A stretch of DNA of 64,000 nt from Seonamhaeicola maritimus (GCF_008056315.1 NZ_VRKQ01000016.1:124517-188516); one strand, 5' to 3'; counted from the stretch's first letter, positions 37,998 through 47,590 are shown. The notes: generated from the sequence alone by a model not told the origin. Translations and numbers: made by a program.

Positions 37998-38186
37998 TAC
38001 AATAGTTGTTTAAAGATTAATAAATAATGTTTAAGCAAATATTGAACATTAGTAATAGCAACACTTAACAAGTATGTTGCAATAGTTTTAAAGTATTATT
38101 TTAAGCAATAAAAACATAATCACAAGACTTTAAATTATGTTTCAGGAGTTTAAAAGTGGTAGTATTTTCAATGGTTTTATTGAAGC

Positions 38187-40115
38187 TTATGGTTTAAACG
38201 GCTGAGAATAATCCCCCAAATTCATTTTCCTTAAAACCTCCAGAAAGCGAGGGTCAAAATGCATATTTTCAAAGAAATGATCATACTTTATCCAGTAAAT
38301 TGCCCCATTCTTCTGCTCAAGAGCTATATGTAACCACTTCATAGCCTCATCATGTTCTCCAATAAAAGCAAATTTTTGAGCAATAAAGTATGCATTATCC
38401 ATAACAGTCCTGGGGTCATCCGCAAATTCAATATCCAAATTATTAATCCACCTGAAAGCTTCATTTATACCTCCTTTTTTATAAGCTTCTAGCATAGGCT
38501 GTATATTTTGTCTTGTATTAGGAGCGATATCCCAACTGCGGGACAATATTTCAATAGCTTTATCTGGATTCCCTTGTTTTACTTGCACCAAAAAGTCTAG
38601 CCAAGGCGCCCATAAATCCTCTATATTAATTTCCATAGCTTTGTTAACTTCTTCAATAGCTGACTGATAATCTTTAGTAAGGATATAATTCTCTGCACTT
38701 AAAATATAGAAATAGTAATTTATAGGAGAAAGCTCAATAGCCTTATTTATATAATGTCTACTTTTGATAAAATCACCTTTCACAAGCATCAAATATTTGG
38801 CGTAAGTGATATACGTACCATAATCATTAAGGTCTAAACTTAAAGCTGTTTCAAATTCCTTCTCTGCCAATTCCCAATCCCATTCATATTCCATATAAAT
38901 AGTTCCCAAAGTACGATGTGTTTCTGCTAAAGCATCGTCCAGACCAACAGCCTGTAAAGCATATTTTTTTGCCTCTTTATAGTCTGCTTCCGGGATTACC
39001 GGCCATTCCCTGTATAGACGAATTAAAGCCAAACCTGAGTACGGCAGGGCAAATTCAGAATCTAAAGCTATACTTTCGTTAAAGTATTTTTCGGCGCTTT
39101 TTAATCCACTGTTAGAAAAACTATATAGAAAAAATTTACCCTTAAGGTATAAATTGTAAGCTTCAGTACTGGCTGTAGGCACTTTTCCTAGTTGTAGTAA
39201 CTCATTTGGAGATAATATCAAATCCAACTCCGATGCAATATTTTGTGCAATATCACTTTCTAAACTAAATATGTCGCTAAACTTCCTGTCAAAACTCTTG
39301 GACCACATGTGTGTGTCCTCTTTTGCATTTACTAGATGTACAATAACCTTTATACGATCATCATACCTTTGTACACTACCATCAATTATATAATTAACCT
39401 TAAGAGTTGTACCAACCTCCTCCTCAGCTAATTTTATGGTGCCATATCTATCAAATGACTTATTGAATTTTACAACAAGCCCTTTCATTTTAGATAAATG
39501 ATTAATGATATCCTCCCGCATACCATCAGCGAAATATTGATTCTCCTGATCATCACTTAAATTCTTAAAAGGTAATACAGCTATGGATTTTTCTTGGATA
39601 ATTGTATCAATTGTATCAGGGTCTACACTTTCTTCCTTAGCTGAACTATTCAAAAAATATAAATAAGATGTCATAGCAATAACCACAACACCAACAGATA
39701 CAATTAAAAAGCTCTTTTTTAAACCTCCTCTTTTCTTTCTATTTACCTTTATATTACTTTGACTAGTTTCAGAAGTGCCTCGATATTTCACTTCTCCTGG
39801 CGGATATCCAAAATAGTCACTAAAACATTTATTAAAATAAGTTGCACTGGAAAACCCTACACTATAGGCAATTTCAGAAGCTGTTGCCTCATTACTTTTT
39901 AACATTTCCATGGCCTTATCAAGTCGATACTCTCTAACAAACTGGCTGGTAGACTTGCCAACTAAGTTATTTAACTTACGATGCAATTTTGAACGGCTCA
40001 TATTAGCAGCTTCAGCTAATTCATTCACTCCAAATTGTTCATTGTTCAAGTTAGCTTCAAGTAATTGATTTAGATCATTCAGAAACTTTTCATCCATTGA
40101 AATGTTGTTTTGCAT
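38187..40115 (-). CDS. AraC-type regulator with TM, TolB/FlgO-like and TPR domains
   Basis: This is a 642-aa membrane-bound transcription regulator. An N-terminal AraC/XylS helix-turn-helix pair (about 8-112, ending YFNKCFSDYFGYPPGEV) is followed by one membrane helix (about 133-151), a TolB/FlgO-like domain (about 170-300, starting KSIAVLPFKNLSDDQ) and TPRs. The periplasmic half is the same module as in the two cyclases at 1758-5903, coupled here to DNA binding instead of nucleotide synthesis. It probably carries an envelope signal directly to a promoter. Its targets are unknown. Confidence 0.9.
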   Translation of the reverse strand: MQNNISMDEKFLNDLNQLLEANLNNEQFGVNELAEAANMSRSKLHRKLNNLVGKSTSQFVREYRLDKAMEMLKSNEATASEIAYSVGFSSATYFNKCFSDYFGYPPGEVKYRGTSETSQSNIKVNRKKRGGLKKSFLIVSVGVVVIAMTSYLYFLNSSAKEESVDPDTIDTIIQEKSIAVLPFKNLSDDQENQYFADGMREDIINHLSKMKGLVVKFNKSFDRYGTIKLAEEEVGTTLKVNYIIDGSVQRYDDRIKVIVHLVNAKEDTHMWSKSFDRKFSDIFSLESDIAQNIASELDLILSPNELLQLGKVPTASTEAYNLYLKGKFFLYSFSNSGLKSAEKYFNESIALDSEFALPYSGLALIRLYREWPVIPEADYKEAKKYALQAVGLDDALAETHRTLGTIYMEYEWDWELAEKEFETALSLDLNDYGTYITYAKYLMLVKGDFIKSRHYINKAIELSPINYYFYILSAENYILTKDYQSAIEEVNKAMEINIEDLWAPWLDFLVQVKQGNPDKAIEILSRSWDIAPNTRQNIQPMLEAYKKGGINEAFRWINNLDIEFADDPRTVMDNAYFIAQKFAFIGEHDEAMKWLHIALEQKNGAIYWIKYDHFFENMHFDPRFLEVLRKMNLGDYSQPFKP

Positions 40116-40274
40116 TTTCTAGTATTATCAGAATGTTAGAATCAAGCTGCTCAAATTGATTAGGGAGAAAATTTATACATCTAATATACAAGAATTTAAG
40201 GAAAGTAAACTTGTACGAGTGATGTTTCAATAATATCTTTAGCTAAAATTAATTTTAAGATTAAATAGAAAACT

Positions 40275-41249
40275 TTGAAAAATAAAACCATTAATTGGGG
40301 CATCATTGGCCTTGGTAACATTGCCCACAAATTTGCGGCAGATTTATTAACAATAGAAGGTGCTAAACTATATGCCGTAGCATCTAGAACACAAGAGAAG
40401 GCAGATGAATTTGCTTCACAATACAATGCCTCCAAAGCTTATTCAAGTTATGAAGCTTTAGCTCAAGATGAAAATATTGATGCCGTATATGTTGCAACGC
40501 CTCATGCACTTCACAAAGCAAACACACTACTTTGTTTAGAACATGGTATAGCTGTTTTATGTGAAAAGCCATTCGCTATGAACATAGGTGAAGTCAATGA
40601 AATGATTTCAAAAGCTAAGGAAAAGAATGTTCTGCTTATGGAAGCCCTATGGACCTATTTTCTACCGCACTATCAATACGTTTTAGATTTATTAAAAAAT
40701 GAAACATACGGAAAGGTTTTAAATATGAAAGCTGATTTTGGTTTTTACCGAGCCTTCGATACTTCTTCAAGATTATTTGAAAAATCTCTAGGTGGTGGTA
40801 GTTTATTAGACATTGGCATCTACCCTATTTTTGCAGCTTTGTCAACTTTAGGAATTCCAAATAAAATTGAAGCCGATGCTACTTTTTTTGATAACGGAGC
40901 GGACTCTTCATGCACCGTGTCTTTAGGCTATAACAATAATGTTTCGGCACTTTTAAAAAGCACTCTGTTAGAAGACACTCCCACTGAAGCAACCTTCTAC
41001 TGTGAAAAAGGCACAATAAAAATAAATACCATGTTCCATATGCCTTCAACTGTATCTGTTATTGTAGATGGTAAAGAAGAAATAAAAGACTTCAACTATA
41101 AAACCATTGGTTATAATTATGAAGCTATTCATTTTAATCAACTTCTCAGAGAAGGAAAAACTGAAAGCCCTGTTATGACCTTTAAGTTTAGCAAACAACT
41201 TATTAAACTTCTAGATGAAGTTAGAGAAATCATTAATTTAAATTATTAA
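40275..41249 (+). CDS. Gfo/Idh/MocA-family oxidoreductase
   Basis: This 324-aa NAD(P)-dependent sugar or sugar-alcohol dehydrogenase has the Rossmann motif WGIIGLGNIAHKFA, the CEKPFAMN motif containing the catalytic Lys, and the second-domain GGGSLLDIGIYPI. The start must be TTG 40275: an in-frame TAG lies 3 codons upstream, no ATG lies near, and a TATCTTTA -7-like element is about 40 bases upstream. The substrate is unknown. It is divergent from the AraC/TPR gene. Confidence 0.9.
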   Translation: MKNKTINWGIIGLGNIAHKFAADLLTIEGAKLYAVASRTQEKADEFASQYNASKAYSSYEALAQDENIDAVYVATPHALHKANTLLCLEHGIAVLCEKPFAMNIGEVNEMISKAKEKNVLLMEALWTYFLPHYQYVLDLLKNETYGKVLNMKADFGFYRAFDTSSRLFEKSLGGGSLLDIGIYPIFAALSTLGIPNKIEADATFFDNGADSSCTVSLGYNNNVSALLKSTLLEDTPTEATFYCEKGTIKINTMFHMPSTVSVIVDGKEEIKDFNYKTIGYNYEAIHFNQLLREGKTESPVMTFKFSKQLIKLLDEVREIINLNY

Positions 41250-41355
41250 TAAAGACTAGTATTTGTTACTTTAAGTTAATTTTATTTGTCTATATGTAAA
41301 GTTTCTTTTACTTTTGATTTATCAATCATATAAATCAATTTTAAAACGAACAGTT

Positions 41356-41829
41356 ATGCAAACAAATTATTTATTACCCAACAAGCACAAAACCAGTGGA
41401 TGGATTATCCTCTTGATTGGTTTAATATCAGGAACTTATATTTGGTTTACCGACTACGAATCAGACTACCTAACTATTAAGGTGTTTACAATACTTAGTG
41501 ACGATCAAATATTTGATAGTAGTAGAGAAATATTTAAAATTATAGAGAATAGTATTGTTGATGAACTTGCTGCTTTAGCCATTATAATAGGTGGTATAAT
41601 TGTAGGATTCTCTAAAGAAAAAATTGAAGATGAATTTATTTATAAACTAAGAAAAGACTCACTGGTTTGGGCCATCATATTTAATTATGTGGTACTAGCA
41701 CTAACTATTATTTTTGTCTACAACTTTAGTTTCTTTCATATTTTAGTATTCAATATGTTCACACCTCTGTTATTCTTTATTATCCGTTTTAATTTTTTAA
41801 AACATAAAACCAGAAGTCATGAAGAATAG
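41356..41829 (+). CDS. Four-helix membrane protein paired with an XRE regulator
   Basis: This 157-aa protein has four hydrophobic helices (about 15-32, 75-95, 110-130 and 132-150) and no recognised motif. ATG 41356 is preferred to the in-frame TTG 41314 because it follows an unbroken leader and gives a clean N-terminus (MQTNYLLPNK). Its last 11 bases overlap the XRE-type regulator gene, so the two are translationally coupled. Comparable membrane-protein/XRE pairs are common, and the regulator may control this operon. Confidence 0.75.
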   Translation: MQTNYLLPNKHKTSGWIILLIGLISGTYIWFTDYESDYLTIKVFTILSDDQIFDSSREIFKIIENSIVDELAALAIIIGGIIVGFSKEKIEDEFIYKLRKDSLVWAIIFNYVVLALTIIFVYNFSFFHILVFNMFTPLLFFIIRFNFLKHKTRSHEE

Positions 41830-42019
41830 TATTAAGGTTCAACGTGCTATTTTTGATATGACCCAAGCAGATTTAGCCAAAGCAATTGGTGTTAGCAGGC
41901 AGACTATTAATGCCATGGAGAAAAACAAATATGTGCCTTCTACTGTACTTTCACTTAAAATAGCGAAACTCTTTAAAAAACCTGTAGAAGACATTTTCTT
42001 TCTAGAAGAAGATGATTAA
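41819..42019 (+). CDS. XRE-family transcriptional regulator, short
   Basis: This 66-aa protein is little more than a Cro/C1-type helix-turn-helix (TQADLAKAIGVSRQTINAMEKNKYVPS), close to the YvaO/HTH_3 group that often ends with a FLEED-like tail. It overlaps the membrane protein gene by 11 bases and is followed by a strong terminator. It probably regulates its own operon. Confidence 0.9.
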   Translation: MKNSIKVQRAIFDMTQADLAKAIGVSRQTINAMEKNKYVPSTVLSLKIAKLFKKPVEDIFFLEEDD

Positions 42020-42022
42020 CAA

Positions 42023-42050
42023 AAAAAGCGCAACCAAAAGTTGCGCTTTT
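42023..42050. terminator. Rho-independent terminator
   Basis: AAAAGCGCAAC, CAAAA-type loop and GTTGCGCTTTT form a perfect 11-bp stem with A and T runs on both sides. It can end the XRE transcript (plus) and the DUF2911 transcript (minus). Confidence 0.85.
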
Positions 42051-42085
42051 ATGTTTAAAAGGTCTAAACCTCTATATAACCAGAC

Positions 42086-42934
42086 TTATAAAGCTCCCCA
42101 CTCTTTAAGAGAATCTTTATTCATTTTTACATAATCTGCATTTCCTGCAGCCTCAGCACCAGCTAAAGATTTCTTAGCTGCAGCAATAGCTCCAGCTTTA
42201 TCACCAGCTTTAGCATGAATTAAAGACTGTTGTCTTAAAAACCAAAAACGTGGCTGATCCTTAGTCATTTCAACAGCTTTATCAATCCATTTTTGTGCTT
42301 TTTTAATATCCTTACCTTCTTGTAAGAAATAAACAGCCGATTGGAAATAATCATTTGCTCCAGGTCCGCTCATAACATTTTTAATGCTAGCCATAACACC
42401 CTTATCCGTTGGTACTTCAATATCAATACCAACCCATGTTTTCTCCCAAATAAATTCTAATCTGGCACCACTATTTGTAAGGTTGTTTAAATCTATGGTG
42501 AATGTTTCAACACTAAAAGGAATTGGGTAAGCTTTTCCTGTAGCTTTTGCTGCAACAAATTGTGCATCTAATTCACTTGGTGTACCAAATTGTTTGCCAT
42601 CGTTATAAAAAATAACTTCCCATGATTCTGCTGTAGGGATAGAAAAAATTGAATAAGAACCGGCTTTTAATTCAGTTCCTCCTACAGTAACATCTGTACT
42701 AAAAGTAATTTTAGTTCTAGCATTTGCACCCGTTCTCCATATTTTTCCATAAGGCACTAAATCGCCAAAAACCGTTCTTCCTTTTACACTCGGCCTAGAG
42801 TATTCTAAGGTAACATCGGTTAACCCAACTTTCTGTTCCACTTTAGAAAACGGACTAGGTGCTGGGGTTTTAACTTGTGCATTTACCATACTTACGGTAG
42901 CAAATGCCATGAATAATAATAGAAGCTTTTTCAT
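42086..42934 (-). CDS. DUF2911 domain protein, secreted
   Basis: This 282-aa protein has a signal peptide (MKKLLLLFMAFATVSMVNAQ), then the DUF2911 domain (RPSVKGRTVFGDLVPYGK, WRTGANARTKITFS). A C-terminal helical part resembles a TPR-like tail (KKAQKWIDKAVEM). I chose ATG 42934, not the longer frame from 43102, because only this start gives the signal peptide and the longer frame runs into the interspersed repeat. Its role is unknown. Confidence 0.9.
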   Translation of the reverse strand: MKKLLLLFMAFATVSMVNAQVKTPAPSPFSKVEQKVGLTDVTLEYSRPSVKGRTVFGDLVPYGKIWRTGANARTKITFSTDVTVGGTELKAGSYSIFSIPTAESWEVIFYNDGKQFGTPSELDAQFVAAKATGKAYPIPFSVETFTIDLNNLTNSGARLEFIWEKTWVGIDIEVPTDKGVMASIKNVMSGPGANDYFQSAVYFLQEGKDIKKAQKWIDKAVEMTKDQPRFWFLRQQSLIHAKAGDKAGAIAAAKKSLAGAEAAGNADYVKMNKDSLKEWGAL

Positions 42935-43046
42935 TTTGATTGTTTTAAGATTATAAGTTAATAAGACTTTAAAATTAATGATTAAAAATCTGGTTATTGT
43001 TAACAAAAGCTTAAAATAAGGCATTGTATATTTGCCAAAAATAAAT

Positions 43047-43130
43047 TTGGGCGTTACCCTTTTGGGTCGGGCTTTACGCTGTATCTTTTTGTAAAATAAC
43101 AAAAAGGATGTCGCTTCAATCCCTAACGCA
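43047..43130. repeat. Interspersed repeat, copy 2
   Basis: The block order TTGGGCGTTACCC, GGGTCGGGCTTTACGC and CCCTAACGCA matches copy 1 (172-290). An internal inverted repeat CTTTTTGT...ACAAAAAG can form a hairpin. It sits between the DUF2911 gene and the aquaporin gene and has no coding potential that I accept. Confidence 0.5.
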
Positions 43131-43144
43131 AAAAGACAGTTATT

Positions 43145-43801
43145 ATGAAAAAATACATTGCTGAAACAATAGGAACCTTTGCCATGATATTTTGCGGTTG
43201 TGGTGCTATGACTATTAATGAAATAACTGGCGGAGCCATTTCACATGCTGGGGTAGCTGCCACTTGGGGCTTGATAGTTATGGCTATGATATATGCTTTT
43301 GGCGAGATTTCTGGAGCTCATTTTAATCCAGCAGTAACCATAGGTTTTGCCTTTGCCAAAAAGTTTTCATGGAAAGAAGTTCCAAAATATATAAGTTCAC
43401 AAATTATAGGAGCCATTGCTGCTGCCTTTCTTTTATGGTTTCTTTTTCCGGAGAGTCGGTTCTTGGGCGAAACTACGCCTGCTCAAGGTTTTCCGGCATA
43501 CAAGGCAGCTATATTAGAGTTTCTACTAACCTTCTTTTTAATGCTTACCATTATAAACGTATCTACAGGTAGTAAAGAAATTGGCACTATGGCAGCCATT
43601 GCCGTTGGTGGTGTAATACTTCTAGAAGCTATGTTTGCTGGCCCAATGACTAAAGCCTCAATGAATCCAGCAAGATCTATTGCTCCAGCTTTATTTACCG
43701 GAAATTTTCAGTATTTATGGCTATATATTACTGCTCCTATTTTGGGTGCAATGACGGCAGTTTCTAGTTGTAAACTAGTTAAAGATGCCAATTGTTGTTA
43801 G
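43145..43801 (+). CDS. MIP-family aquaporin/aquaglyceroporin
   Basis: This 218-aa channel has both NPA loops (HFNPAVT about 60-66 and SMNPARS about 176-182) and six helices. Water, glycerol or small uncharged solutes are possible substrates. The C-terminus ends SSCKLVKDANCC, so three cysteines sit near the tail, which is unusual for the family and could bind metal or lipid. It is preceded by an interspersed repeat. It ends about 40 bases before the TetR operator and is probably a separate unit. Confidence 0.9.
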   Translation: MKKYIAETIGTFAMIFCGCGAMTINEITGGAISHAGVAATWGLIVMAMIYAFGEISGAHFNPAVTIGFAFAKKFSWKEVPKYISSQIIGAIAAAFLLWFLFPESRFLGETTPAQGFPAYKAAILEFLLTFFLMLTIINVSTGSKEIGTMAAIAVGGVILLEAMFAGPMTKASMNPARSIAPALFTGNFQYLWLYITAPILGAMTAVSSCKLVKDANCC

Positions 43802-43839
43802 CCTATTATAAATAAATCCTATAGCTGCATTATAATTTT

Positions 43840-43869
43840 TGTTTAACTTTTTTACTTTTTTGTTAAACA
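43840..43869 (+). promoter_or_regulatory. Inverted-repeat operator upstream of the TetR gene
   Basis: TGTTTAAC (43840-43847) and GTTAAACA (43862-43869) are perfect inverted arms around a T-rich 14-nt spacer. The same 30-bp structure with the same spacing is at 47490-47519. A -7-like TATCTTTA (43875-43882) follows, so binding would cover the promoter. Confidence 0.65.
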
Positions 43870-43900
43870 TTTAATATCTTTACCATAAATAAATATAATT

Positions 43901-44557
43901 ATGGCAAAGAAAAAAACGGTTTCGAAAAACGATATCATATCATGGTATATGGATTACGTTTTAGAACATGATGAAAATCCAAAAACAGTATTTGCTTTTA
44001 CTAAAAAACACAGTTTTGAAGAAGCTACACTGTACCAATATTTTACTTCTTTTGAAGCTATCGAAAAGGGAGTTTTTGAAGCTTTCTTCAGTAATTCTGT
44101 CAATTCACTTAATAAGAATGAAGATTATCAAAATTTTGATTCAAGAAATAAACTATTAAGTTTCTATTTTACATTTTTTGAAAATCTTACGGCTAACAGA
44201 AGCTATGTAATTCATGTTCTAGATAAATATAAAAATGACCTTAAAGGCTTGAAGGTATTATCTGGTTTAAAAAAGCACTTTAATAATTATATCAATGGTC
44301 TTGATATTCCTATGCTAGATTTAAAACAAGAGAAACTGGAAAAATTACAAGAAAACGCCCTCAAAGAATCTTCTTGGTTACAACTATTAATTACAATTAA
44401 ATTTTGGTTAGACGACTCCTCGGCATCTTTTGAAAAAACAGATATATTCATTGAAAAATCTGTTAATACAACATTTGATGTCATAGATATTGTTCCAATT
44501 AAAAGTGTTATAGACTTGGGTAAATTTCTATTTAAAGAAAAATTTCACATGAATTAA
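43901..44557 (+). CDS. TetR-family transcriptional regulator
   Basis: This 218-aa protein has an N-terminal helix-turn-helix (about 10-55; FTKKHSFEEATLYQYFTSFEAIEKGV) that keeps the TetR pattern although it is a divergent member. A helical ligand-binding C-terminal domain follows. It lies 32 bases downstream of a perfect inverted repeat that also precedes the folE operon. This suggests autoregulation and control of folE through photolyase. The ABC1-kinase gene follows after 10 bases. The inducing ligand is unknown. Confidence 0.82.
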   Translation: MAKKKTVSKNDIISWYMDYVLEHDENPKTVFAFTKKHSFEEATLYQYFTSFEAIEKGVFEAFFSNSVNSLNKNEDYQNFDSRNKLLSFYFTFFENLTANRSYVIHVLDKYKNDLKGLKVLSGLKKHFNNYINGLDIPMLDLKQEKLEKLQENALKESSWLQLLITIKFWLDDSSASFEKTDIFIEKSVNTTFDVIDIVPIKSVIDLGKFLFKEKFHMN

Positions 44558-44567
44558 AAGAAAACAT

Positions 44568-45881
44568 ATGAAAACCATTGACAGTATACCTACTTCCAAA
44601 ATTAATAGAGCTTCAAAACTAGTTTCCACCGGAGCAAAGGTAGGTGTAAACTATTTAAAATATTATGGAGATAAGTTTATTAATTCAGATAAGGAAGCCA
44701 AAGAGCGCTTAAATAAAAACAATGCCTCTGATATATATGATGGATTAAAACAATTGAAAGGTAGTGCGCTTAAAGTGGCGCAAATGCTTAGTATGGAAAA
44801 GAGCATTTTACCACAAGCTTATGTAGAAAAGTTTTCACTGGCTCAATTTTCGGTTCCTCCATTATCACCTCCATTAGTTATAAAAACATTTAAAAAATAT
44901 TTTGGGGAACATCCAAATGAATTTTTTGATACTTTCAACGCAACTTCTGTAAATGCCGCTAGCATTGGTCAGGTGCATATTGCGACTAAGAATGGGAAAA
45001 AACTTGCTGTGAAAATTCAATACCCAGGAGTTGCGCAAAGTATCGCTTCAGATTTAGCTATGGTTAAACCTATTGCCATGAGCATGTTTAATATTAAAGG
45101 CAAAGATTCTGATAAATACTTCAAAGAAGTGGAATACAAATTGGTTGAAGAAACCAATTACATATTAGAAGTTGCACAAAGCAAAGAAATATCAAACGCC
45201 TGTCATCATATTTCAAATTTAAAGTTTCCCAAATATTATGAAGATTTTTCTTCTGAAAGAATCATTACTATGGATTACATGGAAGGTGAACATCTTTCTG
45301 AATTTACATCACACAATACCAACCAAGAAAAGTCCAATAAATTAGGTCAAGCTCTTTGGGATTTTTACATGTATCAAATTCATAATTTAAAAAAGGTTCA
45401 TGCAGACCCTCATCCTGGGAATTTCCTGATTTCTGAAAAAGGAGAATTAATAGCTCTTGATTTTGGTTGTATGAAATCTATTCCTCAAGAATTTTACAAA
45501 CCTTATTTTCAACTTGCTAAAAAAGAAAATCTTAGTAATAAGGATTACTTTATAAAAAAACTCTATGAACTTGAGATTTTAAAAGACGATGATAGTAAAG
45601 CGGAAATTGAATTTTTCACAGATATGTTTCATGAAATGTTAAGCCTATTTACGCAGCCTTTCCATCAAGAGGAATTTGATTTTTCTGATGCGACCTTCTT
45701 TGGTAAGATAGCAGAATTAGGAGAACGTTACTCAAAAAGTACTGATTTAAAGAAAATGAATGGTAACCGAGGTTCAAAACACTTTATTTACATAAACAGG
45801 ACGTTTTTTGGACTTTACAATTTAATGTTTGACCTAAAAGCAAAACATGTTAAAATAAACAATTACCTTAAACTTTCTTAA
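44568..45881 (+). CDS. ABC1/AarF (UbiB-like) atypical kinase
   Basis: This 437-aa protein-kinase-like protein has the family's alanine-rich loop AASIGQVH, Lys in AVKIQYPG, the catalytic-loop ADPHPGNFL and metal-binding ALDFG. The N-terminal KxGQ motif appears as KVAQ (LKVAQMLSM), so the KxGQ glycine is replaced. Members act in quinone or lipid metabolism and in oxidative stress. It lies in the TetR operon, ahead of an SDR/DUF2867 gene. Confidence 0.88.
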   Translation: MKTIDSIPTSKINRASKLVSTGAKVGVNYLKYYGDKFINSDKEAKERLNKNNASDIYDGLKQLKGSALKVAQMLSMEKSILPQAYVEKFSLAQFSVPPLSPPLVIKTFKKYFGEHPNEFFDTFNATSVNAASIGQVHIATKNGKKLAVKIQYPGVAQSIASDLAMVKPIAMSMFNIKGKDSDKYFKEVEYKLVEETNYILEVAQSKEISNACHHISNLKFPKYYEDFSSERIITMDYMEGEHLSEFTSHNTNQEKSNKLGQALWDFYMYQIHNLKKVHADPHPGNFLISEKGELIALDFGCMKSIPQEFYKPYFQLAKKENLSNKDYFIKKLYELEILKDDDSKAEIEFFTDMFHEMLSLFTQPFHQEEFDFSDATFFGKIAELGERYSKSTDLKKMNGNRGSKHFIYINRTFFGLYNLMFDLKAKHVKINNYLKLS

Positions 45882-45937
45882 CATGAAACATTACAGGGAC
45901 ACAGACCTACATAACTTAAAGCATTTAAAATAAACTC

Positions 45938-47368
45938 ATGACTATTCTTGTAACAGGAGCAACAGGTTATATTGGTAAACGCCTCATCCCTTTTTTATTA
46001 AATCAGGGCCATACTGTTGTATGTGTTGTTCGAGATAGATTACGTGCGGATAAAAGTTATGCCGAAGAGAAGAATGCTTATGTTATAGAGGCAGATTTTT
46101 TAAAGCCAAAAACACTTGAGAACATTCCAAAAAAAATAGATATAGCTTACTATTTAATTCACTCTATGTCTAATTCATCAAAGGATTTCGAGTCACTTGA
46201 AGAAGCATGTGCTCGAAATTTTAAAAGCTATATTGAAACAACAGATACTAAACAAGTTATTTATTTAAGTGGTATTACAAATGAAAAGATTTTATCTAAA
46301 CATCTGCGTTCTAGAAAAAATGTTGAAGAACACTTAAAATCAAATAAGTATGCGCTAACCATATTTAAAGCCGGTATTATTGTTGGTTCTGGTAGTTCAT
46401 CTTTTGAAATCATAAGAGACCTTGTTGAAAAACTACCTTTTATGATAGCACCTAAATGGTTGAATACCAAAACACAGCCTTTAGCAGTAAGAGATGTTAT
46501 AGCTTTTTTATACAGAGCTGCTGGAAATGAAAGCGTATACAACAAAACATATGATGTCTTTGGCCCTGAAGTGATAACTTATAAAGATATGTTGCTACAA
46601 TTTGCAGAAGTAAGAGGACTTAAGCGGCACATCTTTACAGTTCCTATAATGACGCCAAAACTCTCATCTTATTGGCTATATTTTGTCACATCAACATCCT
46701 ACAAATTAGCTACATCTTTGGTAAATAGTATGGGTATACAAATTATTGGCAAACCATCTGATATTAATAAAAAACTTAATGTAAAACCAATTACGTATAG
46801 AGAAGCGGTAAAATTGGCTTTCAATAAAATTGAACAAAACAGTATTATTTCAAGTTGGAAAGATTCTATGGTAAGTAGTGGTAGACTTAGAAATAATTTA
46901 CACAAATACGTTAACGTTCCCAAATTTGGTTGTTTTACTGATCATAAGCAACGTCCCATTAAAGATGCCAAAACTACAATAGAAAAGGTTTGGAGTATAG
47001 GAGGAAAGAACGGTTGGTACTATGGCACAATTTTATGGCGTCTTAGAGGTTACATAGATAAACTTTTTGGAGGTATAGGGCTTAGAAGAGGACGAACTAG
47101 CTCTACAGAATTAAATGCAGGAGATGCATTAGATTTTTGGCGGGTAATTTTTGCCAACAAAGCAGAAAAAAAACTACTCCTATATGCCGAAATGAAATTA
47201 CCTGGAGAAGCATGGTTAGAGTTTAAAATAGAAGACAATAGACTAAAACAAACAGCTACTTTTAGACCACGTGGTATATGGGGAAGGATATACTGGTATT
47301 CAGTATTACCCTTTCATGGACTCATTTTCTCTGGAATGATTAATAAACTGGTTAATGTAGAATCTTAG
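45938..47368 (+). CDS. SDR-family oxidoreductase with DUF2867 domain
   Basis: This 476-aa protein has an N-terminal NAD(P)-binding atypical SDR domain (VTGATGYIGKRLIP at residues 5-18) to about 290. A C-terminal DUF2867 domain follows (about 330-470; GGKNGWYYGTILW, GDALDFWRV). The same architecture is found near photolyase and cryptochrome genes in many bacteria. It probably acts on a lipid or quinone-like molecule, but the substrate is unknown. It is the last gene before the second operator. Confidence 0.88.
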   Translation: MTILVTGATGYIGKRLIPFLLNQGHTVVCVVRDRLRADKSYAEEKNAYVIEADFLKPKTLENIPKKIDIAYYLIHSMSNSSKDFESLEEACARNFKSYIETTDTKQVIYLSGITNEKILSKHLRSRKNVEEHLKSNKYALTIFKAGIIVGSGSSSFEIIRDLVEKLPFMIAPKWLNTKTQPLAVRDVIAFLYRAAGNESVYNKTYDVFGPEVITYKDMLLQFAEVRGLKRHIFTVPIMTPKLSSYWLYFVTSTSYKLATSLVNSMGIQIIGKPSDINKKLNVKPITYREAVKLAFNKIEQNSIISSWKDSMVSSGRLRNNLHKYVNVPKFGCFTDHKQRPIKDAKTTIEKVWSIGGKNGWYYGTILWRLRGYIDKLFGGIGLRRGRTSSTELNAGDALDFWRVIFANKAEKKLLLYAEMKLPGEAWLEFKIEDNRLKQTATFRPRGIWGRIYWYSVLPFHGLIFSGMINKLVNVES

Positions 47369-47489
47369 TATTATAGTAGACAATGACAAGAAAATACATT
47401 CTAACGCCACTACTTATCTACAAAAGTAAAAAGCCTATTAATCTAACAACAGGCACTATAAGTTTTTCTAATAGCACTATTCTTATTTT

Positions 47490-47519
47490 TGTTTAACTTT
47501 TTTATCTTTTTGTTAAACA
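47490..47519 (+). promoter_or_regulatory. Inverted-repeat operator upstream of folE
   Basis: TGTTTAAC (47490-47497), a 14-nt T-rich spacer and GTTAAACA (47512-47519) repeat the operator at 43840-43869 with identical arms and spacing. Flanking bases ATTTT and TTT are also shared. The element lies just upstream of the -7-like TATATTTG. Confidence 0.68.
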
Positions 47520-47524
47520 TTTTG

Positions 47525-47532
47525 TATATTTG
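47525..47532 (+). promoter_or_regulatory. -7 element of the folE operon
   Basis: TATATTTG is a full match to the Bacteroidota -7 consensus TAnnTTTG. It lies 5 bases after the inverted-repeat operator. Transcription would start near 47540. Confidence 0.55.
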
Positions 47533-47590
47533 AATAAGAATCGTGCTTTGATTAATGTTTTTTATTAAGACAGCACATAAAAAAGATGAT

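Noticed and set aside
42935-43102. N-terminal extension of the DUF2911 frame
   Set aside because: It adds 56 residues before a perfect signal peptide and runs into the interspersed repeat; ATG 42934 is the better start.
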